In this document: positions 50,563-60,777 of the stretch, one piece after another
Position numbering within the stretch: position 1 is the first letter of the stretch
Layout: every line of letters begins with the position of its first letter
Assembly: GCA_021201755.1 (NCBI GenBank)
Contig: JAJQEI010000024.1
Span: 1 to 64,000 of the forward strand
Direction of reading: 5' to 3'
DNA from: Ruminococcus sp.
GTDB lineage: Bacteria > Bacillota > Clostridia > Oscillospirales > Ruminococcaceae
Length of the DNA stretch: 64,000 nucleotides
Notes under the pieces: generated by a model
Told to the model about the DNA's origin: nothing
Seen by the model: only the letters and a program-made list of their open reading frames with translations
Database searches by the model: none
Position numbers and translations under genes: made by a program

Positions 50563-52164
50563 ATGAGAAGACGATGGAAACATATTTTCGAATGGAGTAT
50601 ATCTATAGCAGTTTTATCCGGCTGTCTGACCGGCTGTGCCGAAACCATTTCGCAGGATTTCGAGGATTTTGAGATTTTAACGCCAGTAGCGACGACGACG
50701 ACAACGACTGAAGTAACCGAAGCCGAAACAGAACCGCCAGTCCAATATCAGGAAATTGCTGTGGAAACACCGGAAATTGAACAAACAGATGTTTCTCTCA
50801 CATTAGAAGCAGAAGATACCGCTATTCCTGAATATTGTTCTGTAGCCATAATGCCGAGACTTGGTTATTCCGGTACCGGCTATCTGAGCAATTTAAGTGC
50901 TGACAATAACACAAGTATTACAATGGAAGTTGAGATTCCAGCAACGCAACATTACGATATTACGGTTATCGCAGGCTGCAATACCTCGAGTACTTATGAA
51001 ATCATCACAAATAACGAGACTATCTACACCTTGGAAATCGAAACAGAGACTGAAAATTTTGTACGATCTACTATTCAAGGAATCTTTTTGTCAGAAGGTA
51101 CTTGTGAAATTACCATCAAACCGACCGATGGAACCATTGATGTAGACTGCATCGAACTGACCAATAATACAAGTCTGTATGAAGAAGATACTGCCATCGC
51201 TGACACACCTGTAGACAGCGAAGCTTCAGACAATACCGTAAAGCTTTATCAATTTCTGACGGAACACTATGGTTCTGAAATCATCACCGGACAATACGTG
51301 TCCGACAATACAGACGCAGAACTGGAAAAAATTTATCAGACTACCGGAAAATATCCTCTGATCCGCTTTGATGATTTGCAGCCATATTCTCTGAATGGCG
51401 GCGATGCTGCTTCTGCAACTGTGATTGACGACAGTCTCGCATGGGCAGAAAAAGGCGGCATTGTGGGACTTATCTGGAGTTGGAATGCACCAACGGGAAC
51501 TGCGGATATTTACACGGAAAATACTACGTTTTCTCTGGAGAATGCCATCATAGACGAAGAGGTGGCACTTTGTTCTGATTCAGAACTATCTGCTATGTCC
51601 GAATCTGGAACAATTTCGGAAGATTGCTATGCTCTGATTCAAGATATTGATGCGATTGCAGAAGCTTTACAAATTCTGGCAGATGCAGATGTTCCTGTCC
51701 TATGGCGTCCTCTGATGGAGGCAAGTGGTGATTGGTACTGGTGGGGTGCATCCGGTGCAGATGCTTACACATGGCTCTGGGACTTATTATATACACGCCT
51801 GACGGATTATCATGAGCTGCATAATCTGATCTGGATCTGGAATGGTCAAAGCGACAGCTATCTTGTGGACGAAGACAAATATGACATTGCATCCCTTGAT
51901 CTCTATATAAGCACAGATGAAACGTTTGGAAGTCGCTATGAACAATATGTAGCACTGCGGAACATGACGACAGATAAAATTCTGGCAATCAGTGAGTGTA
52001 GTACTTTACCAGATATAAACACGATGTTCCGTGACAATGCAGTGTGGTCGTTCTTCGGACTGTGGTATTCTCCCTATCTCGATGAAGAATATACCAGTGA
52101 TGATCTCCTGATTCACGTATATAACTCTGAGGCTTCCCTGACATTGGGAGATTATACAGGATAA
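50563..52164 (+). CDS. lipoprotein CBM35-GH26 beta-mannanase-like
   Basis: Lipobox-like LTGC; CBM35 (SLTLEAEDTAIPE...VDCIELTNN); GH26 motifs ITGQYVSD, GLIWSWNAP, LWRPLMEASGDWYWWG, ILAISECST. Confidence 0.85.
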   Translation: MRRRWKHIFEWSISIAVLSGCLTGCAETISQDFEDFEILTPVATTTTTTEVTEAETEPPVQYQEIAVETPEIEQTDVSLTLEAEDTAIPEYCSVAIMPRLGYSGTGYLSNLSADNNTSITMEVEIPATQHYDITVIAGCNTSSTYEIITNNETIYTLEIETETENFVRSTIQGIFLSEGTCEITIKPTDGTIDVDCIELTNNTSLYEEDTAIADTPVDSEASDNTVKLYQFLTEHYGSEIITGQYVSDNTDAELEKIYQTTGKYPLIRFDDLQPYSLNGGDAASATVIDDSLAWAEKGGIVGLIWSWNAPTGTADIYTENTTFSLENAIIDEEVALCSDSELSAMSESGTISEDCYALIQDIDAIAEALQILADADVPVLWRPLMEASGDWYWWGASGADAYTWLWDLLYTRLTDYHELHNLIWIWNGQSDSYLVDEDKYDIASLDLYISTDETFGSRYEQYVALRNMTTDKILAISECSTLPDINTMFRDNAVWSFFGLWYSPYLDEEYTSDDLLIHVYNSEASLTLGDYTG

Positions 52165-52194
52165 CACCACATTGTTTTCTTTTGAGTAAAGCAT

Positions 52195-52233
52195 AAAAAG
52201 GACGTTTTTCACTTTGAAAAAACGTCCTTTTTC
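52195..52233 (+). terminator. intrinsic terminator
   Basis: AAAAAGGACGTTTTT ... AAAAACGTCCTTTTT. Confidence 0.75.
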
Positions 52234-52301
52234 TATTCTTCTGACGATATTTTTTCAAAAACAAAGAATTCGGTCTTTCTTCATTTTTTTCAGAAAAAGT
52301 C

Positions 52302-52330
52302 TTGACAAATCTTCCTAAATCACTTATAAT
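52302..52330 (+). promoter_or_regulatory. promoter of metal ATPase operon
   Basis: TTGACA-17-TATAAT. Confidence 0.8.
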
Positions 52331-52337
52331 GAACATA

Positions 52338-52351
52338 TGAACAGTTATTCA
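52338..52351. promoter_or_regulatory. ArsR/SmtB-family operator-like palindrome
   Basis: TGAACAGTTATTCA (TGAA-N6-TTCA), 7 nt after the -10 box; nested in TGAAC(52329-52333)...GTTCA. Confidence 0.65.
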
Positions 52352-52385
52352 AACGTTCAACTTTATTTTTTCGGAGGAACAATAA

Positions 52386-52607
52386 ATGAAAAAAGTATAT
52401 AAGCTACAAGATTTGGATTGCGCAAACTGTGCCGCAAAAATGGAAAATGCCATTCAAAAATTAGATGGCGTCACGTCAGTCACCGTCAGCTTTATGACAC
52501 AAAAACTCACATTAGAGGCAGACGACGCTGTATTTGACAATGTTCTGAAAAAGGCAGTTAAATGTATCTCAAAGGTTGAGCCCGACTGTATCGTCATCAT
52601 AAAATAA
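52386..52607 (+). CDS. heavy-metal-associated (HMA) domain protein
   Basis: LQDLDCANCAAKMENAIQKLDGVTSVTVSF, CxxC. Confidence 0.88.
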   Translation: MKKVYKLQDLDCANCAAKMENAIQKLDGVTSVTVSFMTQKLTLEADDAVFDNVLKKAVKCISKVEPDCIVIIK

Positions 52608-52628
52608 CTGCCTAAAAGGAGTAACACT

Positions 52629-54524
52629 ATGCAAAAGCTTCCAATATCTCAGAAAAAAATGATAGCACAAATTCTCATCGCTGCTGTGCTCTTTGCAGCC
52701 GCAGAAATTTTTGTTTCTTTTGTCTCGATTCCATGGTACGGACAGCTTGCGCTTTTTGCTGTTATTTATCTGATCCCAGGATGGAATGTATTGAAAAAAT
52801 CAGCGATTCACATTGCCCACGGGCAGATTTTTGATGAAAACTTCTTAATGGCTGTGGCGACCATTGCAGCATTTGCCATTGGAGAATATCCAGAAGCAGT
52901 AGAAGTTATTCTGTTTTATCAGATAGGCACGTTATTCGAGAAAATCGCCGTAGGATGCTCCCGTCAAGCAGTTTCGGATTTACTGGATTTGTGTCCGGAT
53001 GAAGCAACTGTACAGCGGAACGGAAAAGAAATGGTTATCCCCTGTGACGAGATTGAAATAGGTGAAAGAATTATTGTAAAACCCGGGGAGAAAATCCCCC
53101 TAGATGGTATCGTAGTAAAGGGTAATTCTACTCTGGACACTGCTGCACTTACCGGCGAATACATACCAGTTGCCATTGAAACAGGCAGCGAGGTTTGCAA
53201 TGGCTGCATGAATTTAAACGGTGTGGTAGAACTGATCGTGACGAAAATCGCTTCCGAATCCACAGCGGCAAAGATTATGGAACTTGTAGAAGAATCCACC
53301 TCCGCCAAGACAAAAACAGAACGATTTATTACACGATTTGCAAAATACTATACGCCTTGTGTTGTGATTGCAGCGATTATTCTCGCAATTCTACCACCAT
53401 TCGTACAGGGATTCTTGCTTTCGGAAGGATATCACTTCACCCAATGGATTTATCGGGCACTGACTTTCCTGATTATCTCCTGTCCTTGTGCGCTGGTCAT
53501 TTCTGTTCCTCTAAGCTTCTTTGGGGGTATTGGATGTGCATCAAAAAATGGCATTCTTGTAAAGGGCAGCAACTACTTGGAAGTTCTTGCGAAAGCACAG
53601 ACGGTCGTCATGGATAAAACCGGTACACTGACAGAAGGAAAATTTCATGTAACAGAAACCAAACCAATCGATATCTCTGCAACTGTACTTTTAGAGCAAG
53701 CTGCACTGGCAGAGTCCGCTTCAAACCACCCGATTGCCAAATCTCTGCTAGAGGCATACAAAAAGAAGCCAGACAGCACTCGCATATGTGACATACACGA
53801 GGTTGCCGGAAAAGGCGTTTCCGCAATAGTTGACGGAAAAAAAGTTTTGGCTGGAAACGCAGATTTTCTCCATGAAGCCGAAATTTCCATGCACTCGGAG
53901 CAGGGAAACGGCACATTTGTACACGTTGCAATAGACAAGAACTATGTGGGATATTTGCAGATTTCGGATCGCATCAAAGAGGATGCTCCAGATGCAATGC
54001 GTATGCTGCGACAATCCGATGTCGACTGCTTGGCAATGCTGACCGGTGACAATGAATCCGTTGCAAAAGAAGTGAGCGATTTTTTGGCGTTGGATGAAGT
54101 ACACGCCAAGTGTATGCCAGGCGATAAAGTACGCATAATGCAAGAATATCGACAAAAGCTCTCGAAAAATCGCACGCTGGTATTTGTAGGTGATGGTATG
54201 AATGATGCTCCGGTTCTTGCACAATCTGACGTAGGTGTCGCAATGGGTGGACTCGGATCTGATGCTGCAATTGCGGCGGCAGATTTGGTGATCCTAGACG
54301 ATAAGCCATCGAAAATAGGGTTAGCAATGCGCATTGCCAAAAAAACTGTAGCAATTGCAAAAGAAAATATTATCTTTGCATTCGTAATAAAAGCGGCAAT
54401 ACTCCTGTTAGGTGCGCTTGGATTTGCAAAAATTGGCTTAGCCGTTTTTGCTGATGTGGGTGTTGCTGTCATTGCAATTTTAAACGCCATGCGAACAATG
54501 TGGATTACAAATAAAAAAGAATGA
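52629..54524 (+). CDS. heavy-metal translocating P1B-type ATPase (CadA/ZntA-like)
   Basis: ISCPCALVISVPLSFFGG, VMDKTGTLTEG, TGEYIPV, GDGMNDAPVLAQSDVGVAMG. Confidence 0.95.
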   Translation: MQKLPISQKKMIAQILIAAVLFAAAEIFVSFVSIPWYGQLALFAVIYLIPGWNVLKKSAIHIAHGQIFDENFLMAVATIAAFAIGEYPEAVEVILFYQIGTLFEKIAVGCSRQAVSDLLDLCPDEATVQRNGKEMVIPCDEIEIGERIIVKPGEKIPLDGIVVKGNSTLDTAALTGEYIPVAIETGSEVCNGCMNLNGVVELIVTKIASESTAAKIMELVEESTSAKTKTERFITRFAKYYTPCVVIAAIILAILPPFVQGFLLSEGYHFTQWIYRALTFLIISCPCALVISVPLSFFGGIGCASKNGILVKGSNYLEVLAKAQTVVMDKTGTLTEGKFHVTETKPIDISATVLLEQAALAESASNHPIAKSLLEAYKKKPDSTRICDIHEVAGKGVSAIVDGKKVLAGNADFLHEAEISMHSEQGNGTFVHVAIDKNYVGYLQISDRIKEDAPDAMRMLRQSDVDCLAMLTGDNESVAKEVSDFLALDEVHAKCMPGDKVRIMQEYRQKLSKNRTLVFVGDGMNDAPVLAQSDVGVAMGGLGSDAAIAAADLVILDDKPSKIGLAMRIAKKTVAIAKENIIFAFVIKAAILLLGALGFAKIGLAVFADVGVAVIAILNAMRTMWITNKKE

Positions 54525-54748
54525 TTTGTGAAAAGATCTGCAGTTACTGAAAATATCACAGATCTTTTGTTACCGTTTTGTCACCGACGAATCTATCAAA
54601 AACATATACTTTAGAAAAGAAAATGAGAAAAGAAAGTACACTTCTGCAAAATTTGTAACTTTTCGTAAAAAATAGACATATTTACACGTTGTGTTATCGA
54701 AAAATTTATGTTAAAATAAGATTAGAACAACATTTAGGAGGTTGCAAA

Positions 54749-55549
54749 ATGGATACAAAAAGAATCAAAATTGTCATCGGTGATAACACTGCCGACTATG
54801 GTGAATCCTATGCAGTGCAGCTGCGTCAAGAAGGATTTTCTGTTATAACACAGCCCCGAAACAGTCGCAGCATACTTGACACTATCATCCAGGAACAACC
54901 AGATATAGTCGTCACAGATGCCCTGTTGCCACAACTCGATGCACTGGCTATAATGGAATGGTGTCAGTACCACGAAAAAGTATTGGAAACAAAACCGCTG
55001 TTTTTGATTACCGCTCGTTATGAGAATGATTATTTAAAGGAACAGTTGCTTCACAATGACGCATCCTGCTTTTTGTGTCGACCCTTTCCGGTCTCATATC
55101 TGAGCTATCAGATTTATCGCTTAATGGAAACAAAAGTGCGAGAGAAACCAACTCCGCCTAAAAAAGAGACAATGCAAATCGAAATGATCGTCACCAACAC
55201 CCTACAACAGCTGGGTATTCCGGCACACATCAAGGGATTTCATTTTCTTCGTACAGGCCTTTTAGCCGCCTTTAAAAATCAGGATTTGCTGCAAAATATG
55301 CGAAAGCGATTCTACCCCACGATTGCTGACGTCTATTCTACTTCAGTTGACACCATCGAACGTGGCATTCGCAACGCCATTCGCCTATCCTTGGAACGTG
55401 GCAATCCAGAACTCATGTTAGAATTTTTCGGTTACGATTCGGATAGCTGCCGTGGTCGTCCTGCAAATGCGGAATTTATCTCCTCTATTGCTGACAAACT
55501 GATTTTACGCTATGCAAAGTCACAGCGACAGCTTCAATACGTATCATAA
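54749..55549 (+). CDS. spo0A: Spo0A-like response regulator
   Basis: C-terminal LQQLGIPAHIKGFHFLRTGLL...FYPTIADVYSTSVDTIERGIRNAIRLSLERGN...FFGYDSDSCRGRPANAEFISSIADKLIL; RBS AGGAGG. Confidence 0.88.
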   Translation: MDTKRIKIVIGDNTADYGESYAVQLRQEGFSVITQPRNSRSILDTIIQEQPDIVVTDALLPQLDALAIMEWCQYHEKVLETKPLFLITARYENDYLKEQLLHNDASCFLCRPFPVSYLSYQIYRLMETKVREKPTPPKKETMQIEMIVTNTLQQLGIPAHIKGFHFLRTGLLAAFKNQDLLQNMRKRFYPTIADVYSTSVDTIERGIRNAIRLSLERGNPELMLEFFGYDSDSCRGRPANAEFISSIADKLILRYAKSQRQLQYVS

Positions 55550-55617
55550 AAAACATTCCCACAAATGCAAATAAAAAGCGGACACTTTAAAATTATATAT
55601 CGTGTTCGCTTTTATTT

Positions 55618-56502
55618 TTATTCCTTTGTAAGTAATTGATCTCGCAGCTGTAAAATCAATTCCTGTTTCATGCAAGTTTGCATAAATGCAAAAGAATACG
55701 TGCCAAAAATTGAGCCAGTGTCCATATATACTCGTTCTAATTGGTGTTTTTCACGTTCTTGTACAACAGCAGTTTCCAAAAAGAAACCGATACCCATGCC
55801 ACTCTGCACCATTTCTTTTAAAATTGGAAACGAATCTGCCTCATAAACCTTCGCAAAATCTCGAATTGATGCATTCCATTTTTTTAAGTTCTTTTGCAGT
55901 ATACCACGCAAACCGCAACCGACTGCCATCAAAACGAGCGGATATTTGAAAAGTTGACTCCAGCTACAGCCGTAAAGTTTTTCCGCAAGAGATGGCAATG
56001 CCACAGCAATCATTTGTTCCTGTGCAAGTGACGTAACATTCATTTGAGTGTGATAGACATCGCCCTCCAAAACAATTCCATCGAGTACACCCTTTTGTAG
56101 CTTCGCCATCAAATTTTGACTCAAATCTACAGATAACTTCAGCTTCTGCTGTTCCTTTTCATACATATGGCTGCGAATTTTATCCATCACAGATGCATAT
56201 AACACCGACGGCGTAACGCCAACCCGCAGCGGACAGTTGTTGCCTCCCATGCGCAAGATCTTTTGTTGAATTTCCATTTCCTGTCGATATATCTTTTGCA
56301 TTTTTTCCAATAAATATTCCCCTGCATCGGTCAGGTAAACTTGCCGTTCTTTATAGCCAAACAATTGACACTGATAATGCTGTTCCAACGCTTTTACGTG
56401 CTGCGTTACAGCCGGTTGTGTCAAGTGAAGCTCCTCCGCAGTACGAGTGTAGCTTTTGGTATCACACAAAGATAAAAATGTTTCGATTCGATAATCCAGC
56501 AT
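55618..56502 (-). CDS. LysR family transcriptional regulator
   Basis: MLDYRIETFLSLCDTKSYTRTAEELHLTQPAVTQHVKALEQHY. Confidence 0.92.
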   Translation of the reverse strand: MLDYRIETFLSLCDTKSYTRTAEELHLTQPAVTQHVKALEQHYQCQLFGYKERQVYLTDAGEYLLEKMQKIYRQEMEIQQKILRMGGNNCPLRVGVTPSVLYASVMDKIRSHMYEKEQQKLKLSVDLSQNLMAKLQKGVLDGIVLEGDVYHTQMNVTSLAQEQMIAVALPSLAEKLYGCSWSQLFKYPLVLMAVGCGLRGILQKNLKKWNASIRDFAKVYEADSFPILKEMVQSGMGIGFFLETAVVQEREKHQLERVYMDTGSIFGTYSFAFMQTCMKQELILQLRDQLLTKE

Positions 56503-56508
56503 ATTGCT

Positions 56509-56769
56509 CTATTTCTCCTCACAGACTTCATCATCTTCTTCCAGTTCTTCTTGTGCCTTTGCCCGTTCTTCTTCACGTTTTTTATAAGTGTGTTCGAGAA
56601 TAATTGTTGCTGTCGCCAATACGGCAGCCGAAAGGCTTAATCCAATATGAACCATCTGCAACTTCTGAAGATCGGTCAACCTTTGTGGCAGTTTCTTTCG
56701 TTTCGTGTGAAGGCTGTCACAAAAATTAGAATTTCTTTTCATCAAAATATCTTTCTTTCCATCTGTCAT
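56509..56769 (-). CDS. small hypothetical membrane protein
   Basis: 86-aa ORF with one TM, between gpsA and LysR gene. Confidence 0.5.
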   Translation of the reverse strand: MTDGKKDILMKRNSNFCDSLHTKRKKLPQRLTDLQKLQMVHIGLSLSAAVLATATIILEHTYKKREEERAKAQEELEEDDEVCEEK

Positions 56770-57764
56770 TAAAATGCTTCATATTCTTTCTTCTTGGGAC
56801 GGCACATAAGATTTTGTATCGATTGCTCCACCGGTGCGCCGTCAAACAAAACATGATATAATTGTTCCGTAATTGGCATACTGACATCGTATTTTTGTGC
56901 CAGTTCCCATGCAGCATGACAGCAGTAATATCCTTCAACTGTTCCCACTTGTTCTACTGCCACTTTAGGAGATACCCTCTGCCCAATTAGAATACCAGCT
57001 CGACGATTGCGACTGTGCATACTACAACAAGTGACAATCAAATCGCCCACACCGGACAGACCGCCAAACGTTTCCGATTTTCCACCCATTTTAACGCCTA
57101 ATTTTGTAATTTCATGGATACCTCGTGTCATCAGTGCCGCTTTGGTATTATCGCCACACTGAAGTCCATCACAAACGCCAGCTGCCAATGCAATAATATT
57201 TTTCAATGCTCCGCCAATTTCGCAGCCTATTGGATCAGAGTTTAAATAAATTCGCAAGGTTTGACTGGAAAAAGCATCTGAAATAGCAATAGCAGTCGCC
57301 TCAGAATTCGATGCTGCAACAACAGAAGTCGGAACGCCCCTGCCCACTTCTTCCGCATGAGAAGGGCCGGTAATAACACCAACAAAATTGTTCGGATAAA
57401 CAGATTGAATCACTTGACTCATGGTCAAAAATGATTTTTCCTCCAACCCTTTGCTGGCATTAATTAAAATGGTTTCCGGCGTAACATAATCCTGCACACT
57501 CCGAGCTGCAATTCGCATGACACGGCTCGGCACAACGAAAACCACGAATACGCTGCCGGTGATACAACTTGGATCTGTGGTGAACGCAATCTCTTTTGGA
57601 ATTTTTACGCCAGGCAGTTTTGTCTTGTTTTCTCCGTCTCGAAGAATTTCTGCAACAATCTGTTCTGCATTATCCCAAACCGTCACATCATGCCCATTTC
57701 GAAACGCTGTAATTGCCAGACAGATCCCAAATCCACCTGCACCAATGATCGTTATTTTTGCCAT
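56769..57764 (-). CDS. gpsA: glycerol-3-phosphate dehydrogenase [NAD(P)+]
   Basis: AKITIIGAGGFGICLAI, GPSHAEEVGRGVPTSVV, GALKNIIALAAGVCDGLQ. Confidence 0.95.
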   Translation of the reverse strand: MAKITIIGAGGFGICLAITAFRNGHDVTVWDNAEQIVAEILRDGENKTKLPGVKIPKEIAFTTDPSCITGSVFVVFVVPSRVMRIAARSVQDYVTPETILINASKGLEEKSFLTMSQVIQSVYPNNFVGVITGPSHAEEVGRGVPTSVVAASNSEATAIAISDAFSSQTLRIYLNSDPIGCEIGGALKNIIALAAGVCDGLQCGDNTKAALMTRGIHEITKLGVKMGGKSETFGGLSGVGDLIVTCCSMHSRNRRAGILIGQRVSPKVAVEQVGTVEGYYCCHAAWELAQKYDVSMPITEQLYHVLFDGAPVEQSIQNLMCRPKKKEYEAF

Positions 57765-57781
57765 AGAGCCTCCTTTAGAAT

Positions 57782-58465
57782 TCAACCCTCGTCTTTTTTC
57801 TCGCTAGAATGGAACGAAAATTTATTTTCCGTCCCATTTCGCAACCGCTGTATATTCGAATCATGCATACCGATAACCCATCCTGCCATAACTGCTGAAA
57901 GCAACGTGTTTAGCCAAAGATACCACCAAGGTAAATCCCCTCGCTGTAGTACCTGAAACAGGAATGTCAAAAATGGGCAACAAGCAGATGCAATAATCGA
58001 ACCAAGCGATACATATTTCGATATTGCCAATACAATGATAAAGATGCCAATCAAGCACAGGAAAACCTTCCAGTCTATTTCCAAAAAGACAGATACACCA
58101 ACTAAAACGCCCTTGCCCCCTTTGAAATGATAATACAATGGATATACGTGACCCAAAATTGCAAAGATGCCTGCAATATAGCCAATAAAATGAACATCCT
58201 GTTGTGCTGTCAAGCCGGTTTCCAATAATGTACAAATGAAACGACTCAGAAATACTGCGATGATGCCCTTACCCAAGTCACCAATCAGTGTAAATGCAGC
58301 ACATCCTTTTCCAAAACAGCGCAGCGTATTGGTCAAACCCGCATTATAACTACCATAATTTCGAATGTCTTTGTGCTTCCAAAGTCGCACAACGATAATG
58401 GAAAAATTGCAGCTGCCAAGCAGATAAGACAGTACTGCCGATAAGAGAATTGCCAAAATCAGCAT
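57782..58465 (-). CDS. plsY: glycerol-3-phosphate acyltransferase PlsY
   Basis: LLSAVLSYLLGSCNFSIIV, RNYGSYNAGLTNTLRCFGK, FKGGKGV. Confidence 0.92.
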   Translation of the reverse strand: MLILAILLSAVLSYLLGSCNFSIIVVRLWKHKDIRNYGSYNAGLTNTLRCFGKGCAAFTLIGDLGKGIIAVFLSRFICTLLETGLTAQQDVHFIGYIAGIFAILGHVYPLYYHFKGGKGVLVGVSVFLEIDWKVFLCLIGIFIIVLAISKYVSLGSIIASACCPFLTFLFQVLQRGDLPWWYLWLNTLLSAVMAGWVIGMHDSNIQRLRNGTENKFSFHSSEKKDEG

Positions 58466-58481
58466 AATCCTTCACTCCTGT

Positions 58482-59810
58482 TTATTTGTCATCCTTGGCA
58501 CGTTCCCGTACCACAAACCGCACCGGCGTTCCAGTCAAGCCAAACGCCCCCCGAATTTGATTTTCCAAATAACGTTGATAAGAAAAATGAAACAAATCTG
58601 CACGATTCACAAATATAACAAACGTCGGCGGTTTTGTACTTGGTTGGGTGATATAATAGATTTTTAAACGGCGTCCCTTGTCAGAGGGCGGCTGCACTCG
58701 GGTCGTTGCATATGCCAACACATCGTTTAGCATACCAGTAGAAATCCGCATAGCGTTTTGTGCATACACTGTCTGGATCTCTTCAAACAATTTTTGTACA
58801 CGCTGTCCAGTTTTAGCGGAGATAAAGAGAAACGGTGCATAAGACATAAAACTGAAATTTTGTTTCAATTTGTCTTCATATTCCTTCATGGTATTTCCAC
58901 TTTTTTCAATCAGATCCCACTTATTAACAACAATAATCGTCGCCTTTCCTTGTTCATGCGCATAGCCAGCCACTTTTGAATCCTGTTCCGTGAAACCCTC
59001 TGTAGCATCAATCAGCATAAGACAAACATCAGCCCGATCTACTGCCATGTAGGCACGCAAAACACTGAAATGTTCGATTTTTTTCGTCACCTTCGATTTT
59101 CGGCGAATACCGGCAGTATCAATCAAGATAAACTTTCCATGTGCATTTTCTACCACCGTATCCGTAGCATCTCTCGTTGTACCGGCGATATTAGAAATAA
59201 TCACTCGTTCTTCTCTGGCGATACGGTTGACGAGAGAAGACTTTCCCACATTTGGCTTTCCGATAATTGCCACACGAATGGCATCGTCTTCCTCATCCTC
59301 CTGCGGTTCGTCTGACAAATACGAATAAACTGCATCGAGCAAATCACCACTGCCATGCCCATGGGCAGCAGAAATTGGATAGGGTGTGCCAATTCCTAAG
59401 TTATAAAACTCATATAACTCCATAGGCGGATCGCCAATAGAGTCGCACTTATTCACCGCCAGCACTACAGGCTTGCCACACTTTTGAAGCATACTCGCAA
59501 CGTCGCTATCGTCTGCAGTCACACCACAACGGACGTCAGTGACAAAAATAATCACATCTGCTTGATCAATTGCAAGTTGTGCCTGTGCACGCATTTGTTT
59601 TAAAATCGGGTCATCGGTCAACACATCGATACCGCCGGTGTCCACTAACATAAATGATCGATTTCGCCATTCACCTTTGGCATAAATCCGGTCTCGTGTG
59701 ACACCCGGCGTATCCTCCACAATCGAAAGTCGCTGTCCAATCAATTTATTAAATAGCGTCGATTTACCAACATTCGGTCTGCCAACCACCGCAATTACCG
59801 GTAATGCCAT
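58482..59810 (-). CDS. der: ribosome biogenesis GTPase Der
   Basis: Tandem GTPase domains: VVGRPNVGKSTLFNKLIG and IIGKPNVGKSSLVNRI. Confidence 0.96.
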   Translation of the reverse strand: MALPVIAVVGRPNVGKSTLFNKLIGQRLSIVEDTPGVTRDRIYAKGEWRNRSFMLVDTGGIDVLTDDPILKQMRAQAQLAIDQADVIIFVTDVRCGVTADDSDVASMLQKCGKPVVLAVNKCDSIGDPPMELYEFYNLGIGTPYPISAAHGHGSGDLLDAVYSYLSDEPQEDEEDDAIRVAIIGKPNVGKSSLVNRIAREERVIISNIAGTTRDATDTVVENAHGKFILIDTAGIRRKSKVTKKIEHFSVLRAYMAVDRADVCLMLIDATEGFTEQDSKVAGYAHEQGKATIIVVNKWDLIEKSGNTMKEYEDKLKQNFSFMSYAPFLFISAKTGQRVQKLFEEIQTVYAQNAMRISTGMLNDVLAYATTRVQPPSDKGRRLKIYYITQPSTKPPTFVIFVNRADLFHFSYQRYLENQIRGAFGLTGTPVRFVVRERAKDDK

Positions 59811-59897
59811 CGTTTTCCCACTCCTTCTCCGTTTTAAAAAAAAAGAGAAACGGCACTTGCTGCCTTTCCTCCTTACTATTTTAGCCATTTAAAAAGC

Positions 59898-60086
59898 TTA
59901 TTCTGCTTCTTTCAACTTCAAAACTGCAACGCCTTTGTAATAACCACAAGCTTTGCAAACTTTGTGGGGAGCCTTGATCGCACCGCAATTATCACAATAT
60001 GTCATTGCAGGCACATCCAGCTTCCAAACAGCAGAACGTCTTTTATTTCGTCTTGCTTTGGAGACCTTATTCTTTGGTACAGCCAT
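59898..60086 (-). CDS. rpmF: 50S ribosomal protein L32
   Basis: MAVPKNKVSKARRNKRRSAVWKL ... YCDNCGAIKAPHKVCKACGYYKG. Confidence 0.96.
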   Translation of the reverse strand: MAVPKNKVSKARRNKRRSAVWKLDVPAMTYCDNCGAIKAPHKVCKACGYYKGVAVLKLKEAE

Positions 60087-60102
60087 GTTTCGCCACCTCC
60101 TT

Positions 60103-60558
60103 TTACTTTCGACAGTCACAGGTGCGCTTGTTTAAATCACATCCGCAAATATCACACAATCCTTTGCAATCCTCCGAACAAAGAATTTTTGTCGGCATCA
60201 TCAACAACAGATCGGAAATTGCTGTCTCATTCATATCTAACCTGTCATCTTCCACAACAAAGTATATGTCACTGCCATCGTCTTCGCCATGCAAAACCGG
60301 TACAACCATATGTTTAAAATCATAGGAATATGTTCGCTCCAATAATTTCAAACAGCGGTCACAAGTAACGTGCATCATACAATTAACAGAATATTTCAGT
60401 GTCACAATACCAACACGGTTTTTGATTTCACCTTTTATGGATATGGGCGCATTGAATTGATAACCATGTAAATATTCCAATTCATCCGGATGTATTTCAT
60501 AACATATCGGCATTTTCTTGCCGTCTATTTGAAAAAGCTCCTGTAATTGTAAAACCAT
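60103..60558 (-). CDS. DUF177 (YceD) family protein
   Basis: Position upstream of rpmF; VTCDRCLKLLE ... CSEDCKGLCDICGCDLNKRTCDC. Confidence 0.85.
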   Translation of the reverse strand: MVLQLQELFQIDGKKMPICYEIHPDELEYLHGYQFNAPISIKGEIKNRVGIVTLKYSVNCMMHVTCDRCLKLLERTYSYDFKHMVVPVLHGEDDGSDIYFVVEDDRLDMNETAISDLLLMMPTKILCSEDCKGLCDICGCDLNKRTCDCRK

Positions 60559-60777
60559 ATCTATATCCCTCCGGCACACTGCATATAACAGAGTATTTAT
60601 ACAGTGTTGCCTTTTCCATAACGAGATGTCATGTAGGCACACTCACCCCATATTCTCAAAGGTGACGCTATTTATTATAACAAATTTCCATAGGGGTTGT
60701 CAAGCACTTTCCCGAATTTCTCAAAAATATTCCGAAAAAAGCCCTCTGTCATTCCGCATTTTGTATAATATGCAGTC

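Noticed and set aside
53942-54559. 205-aa minus-strand ORF
   Set aside because: Antisense to the P-type ATPase, no recognisable domain.
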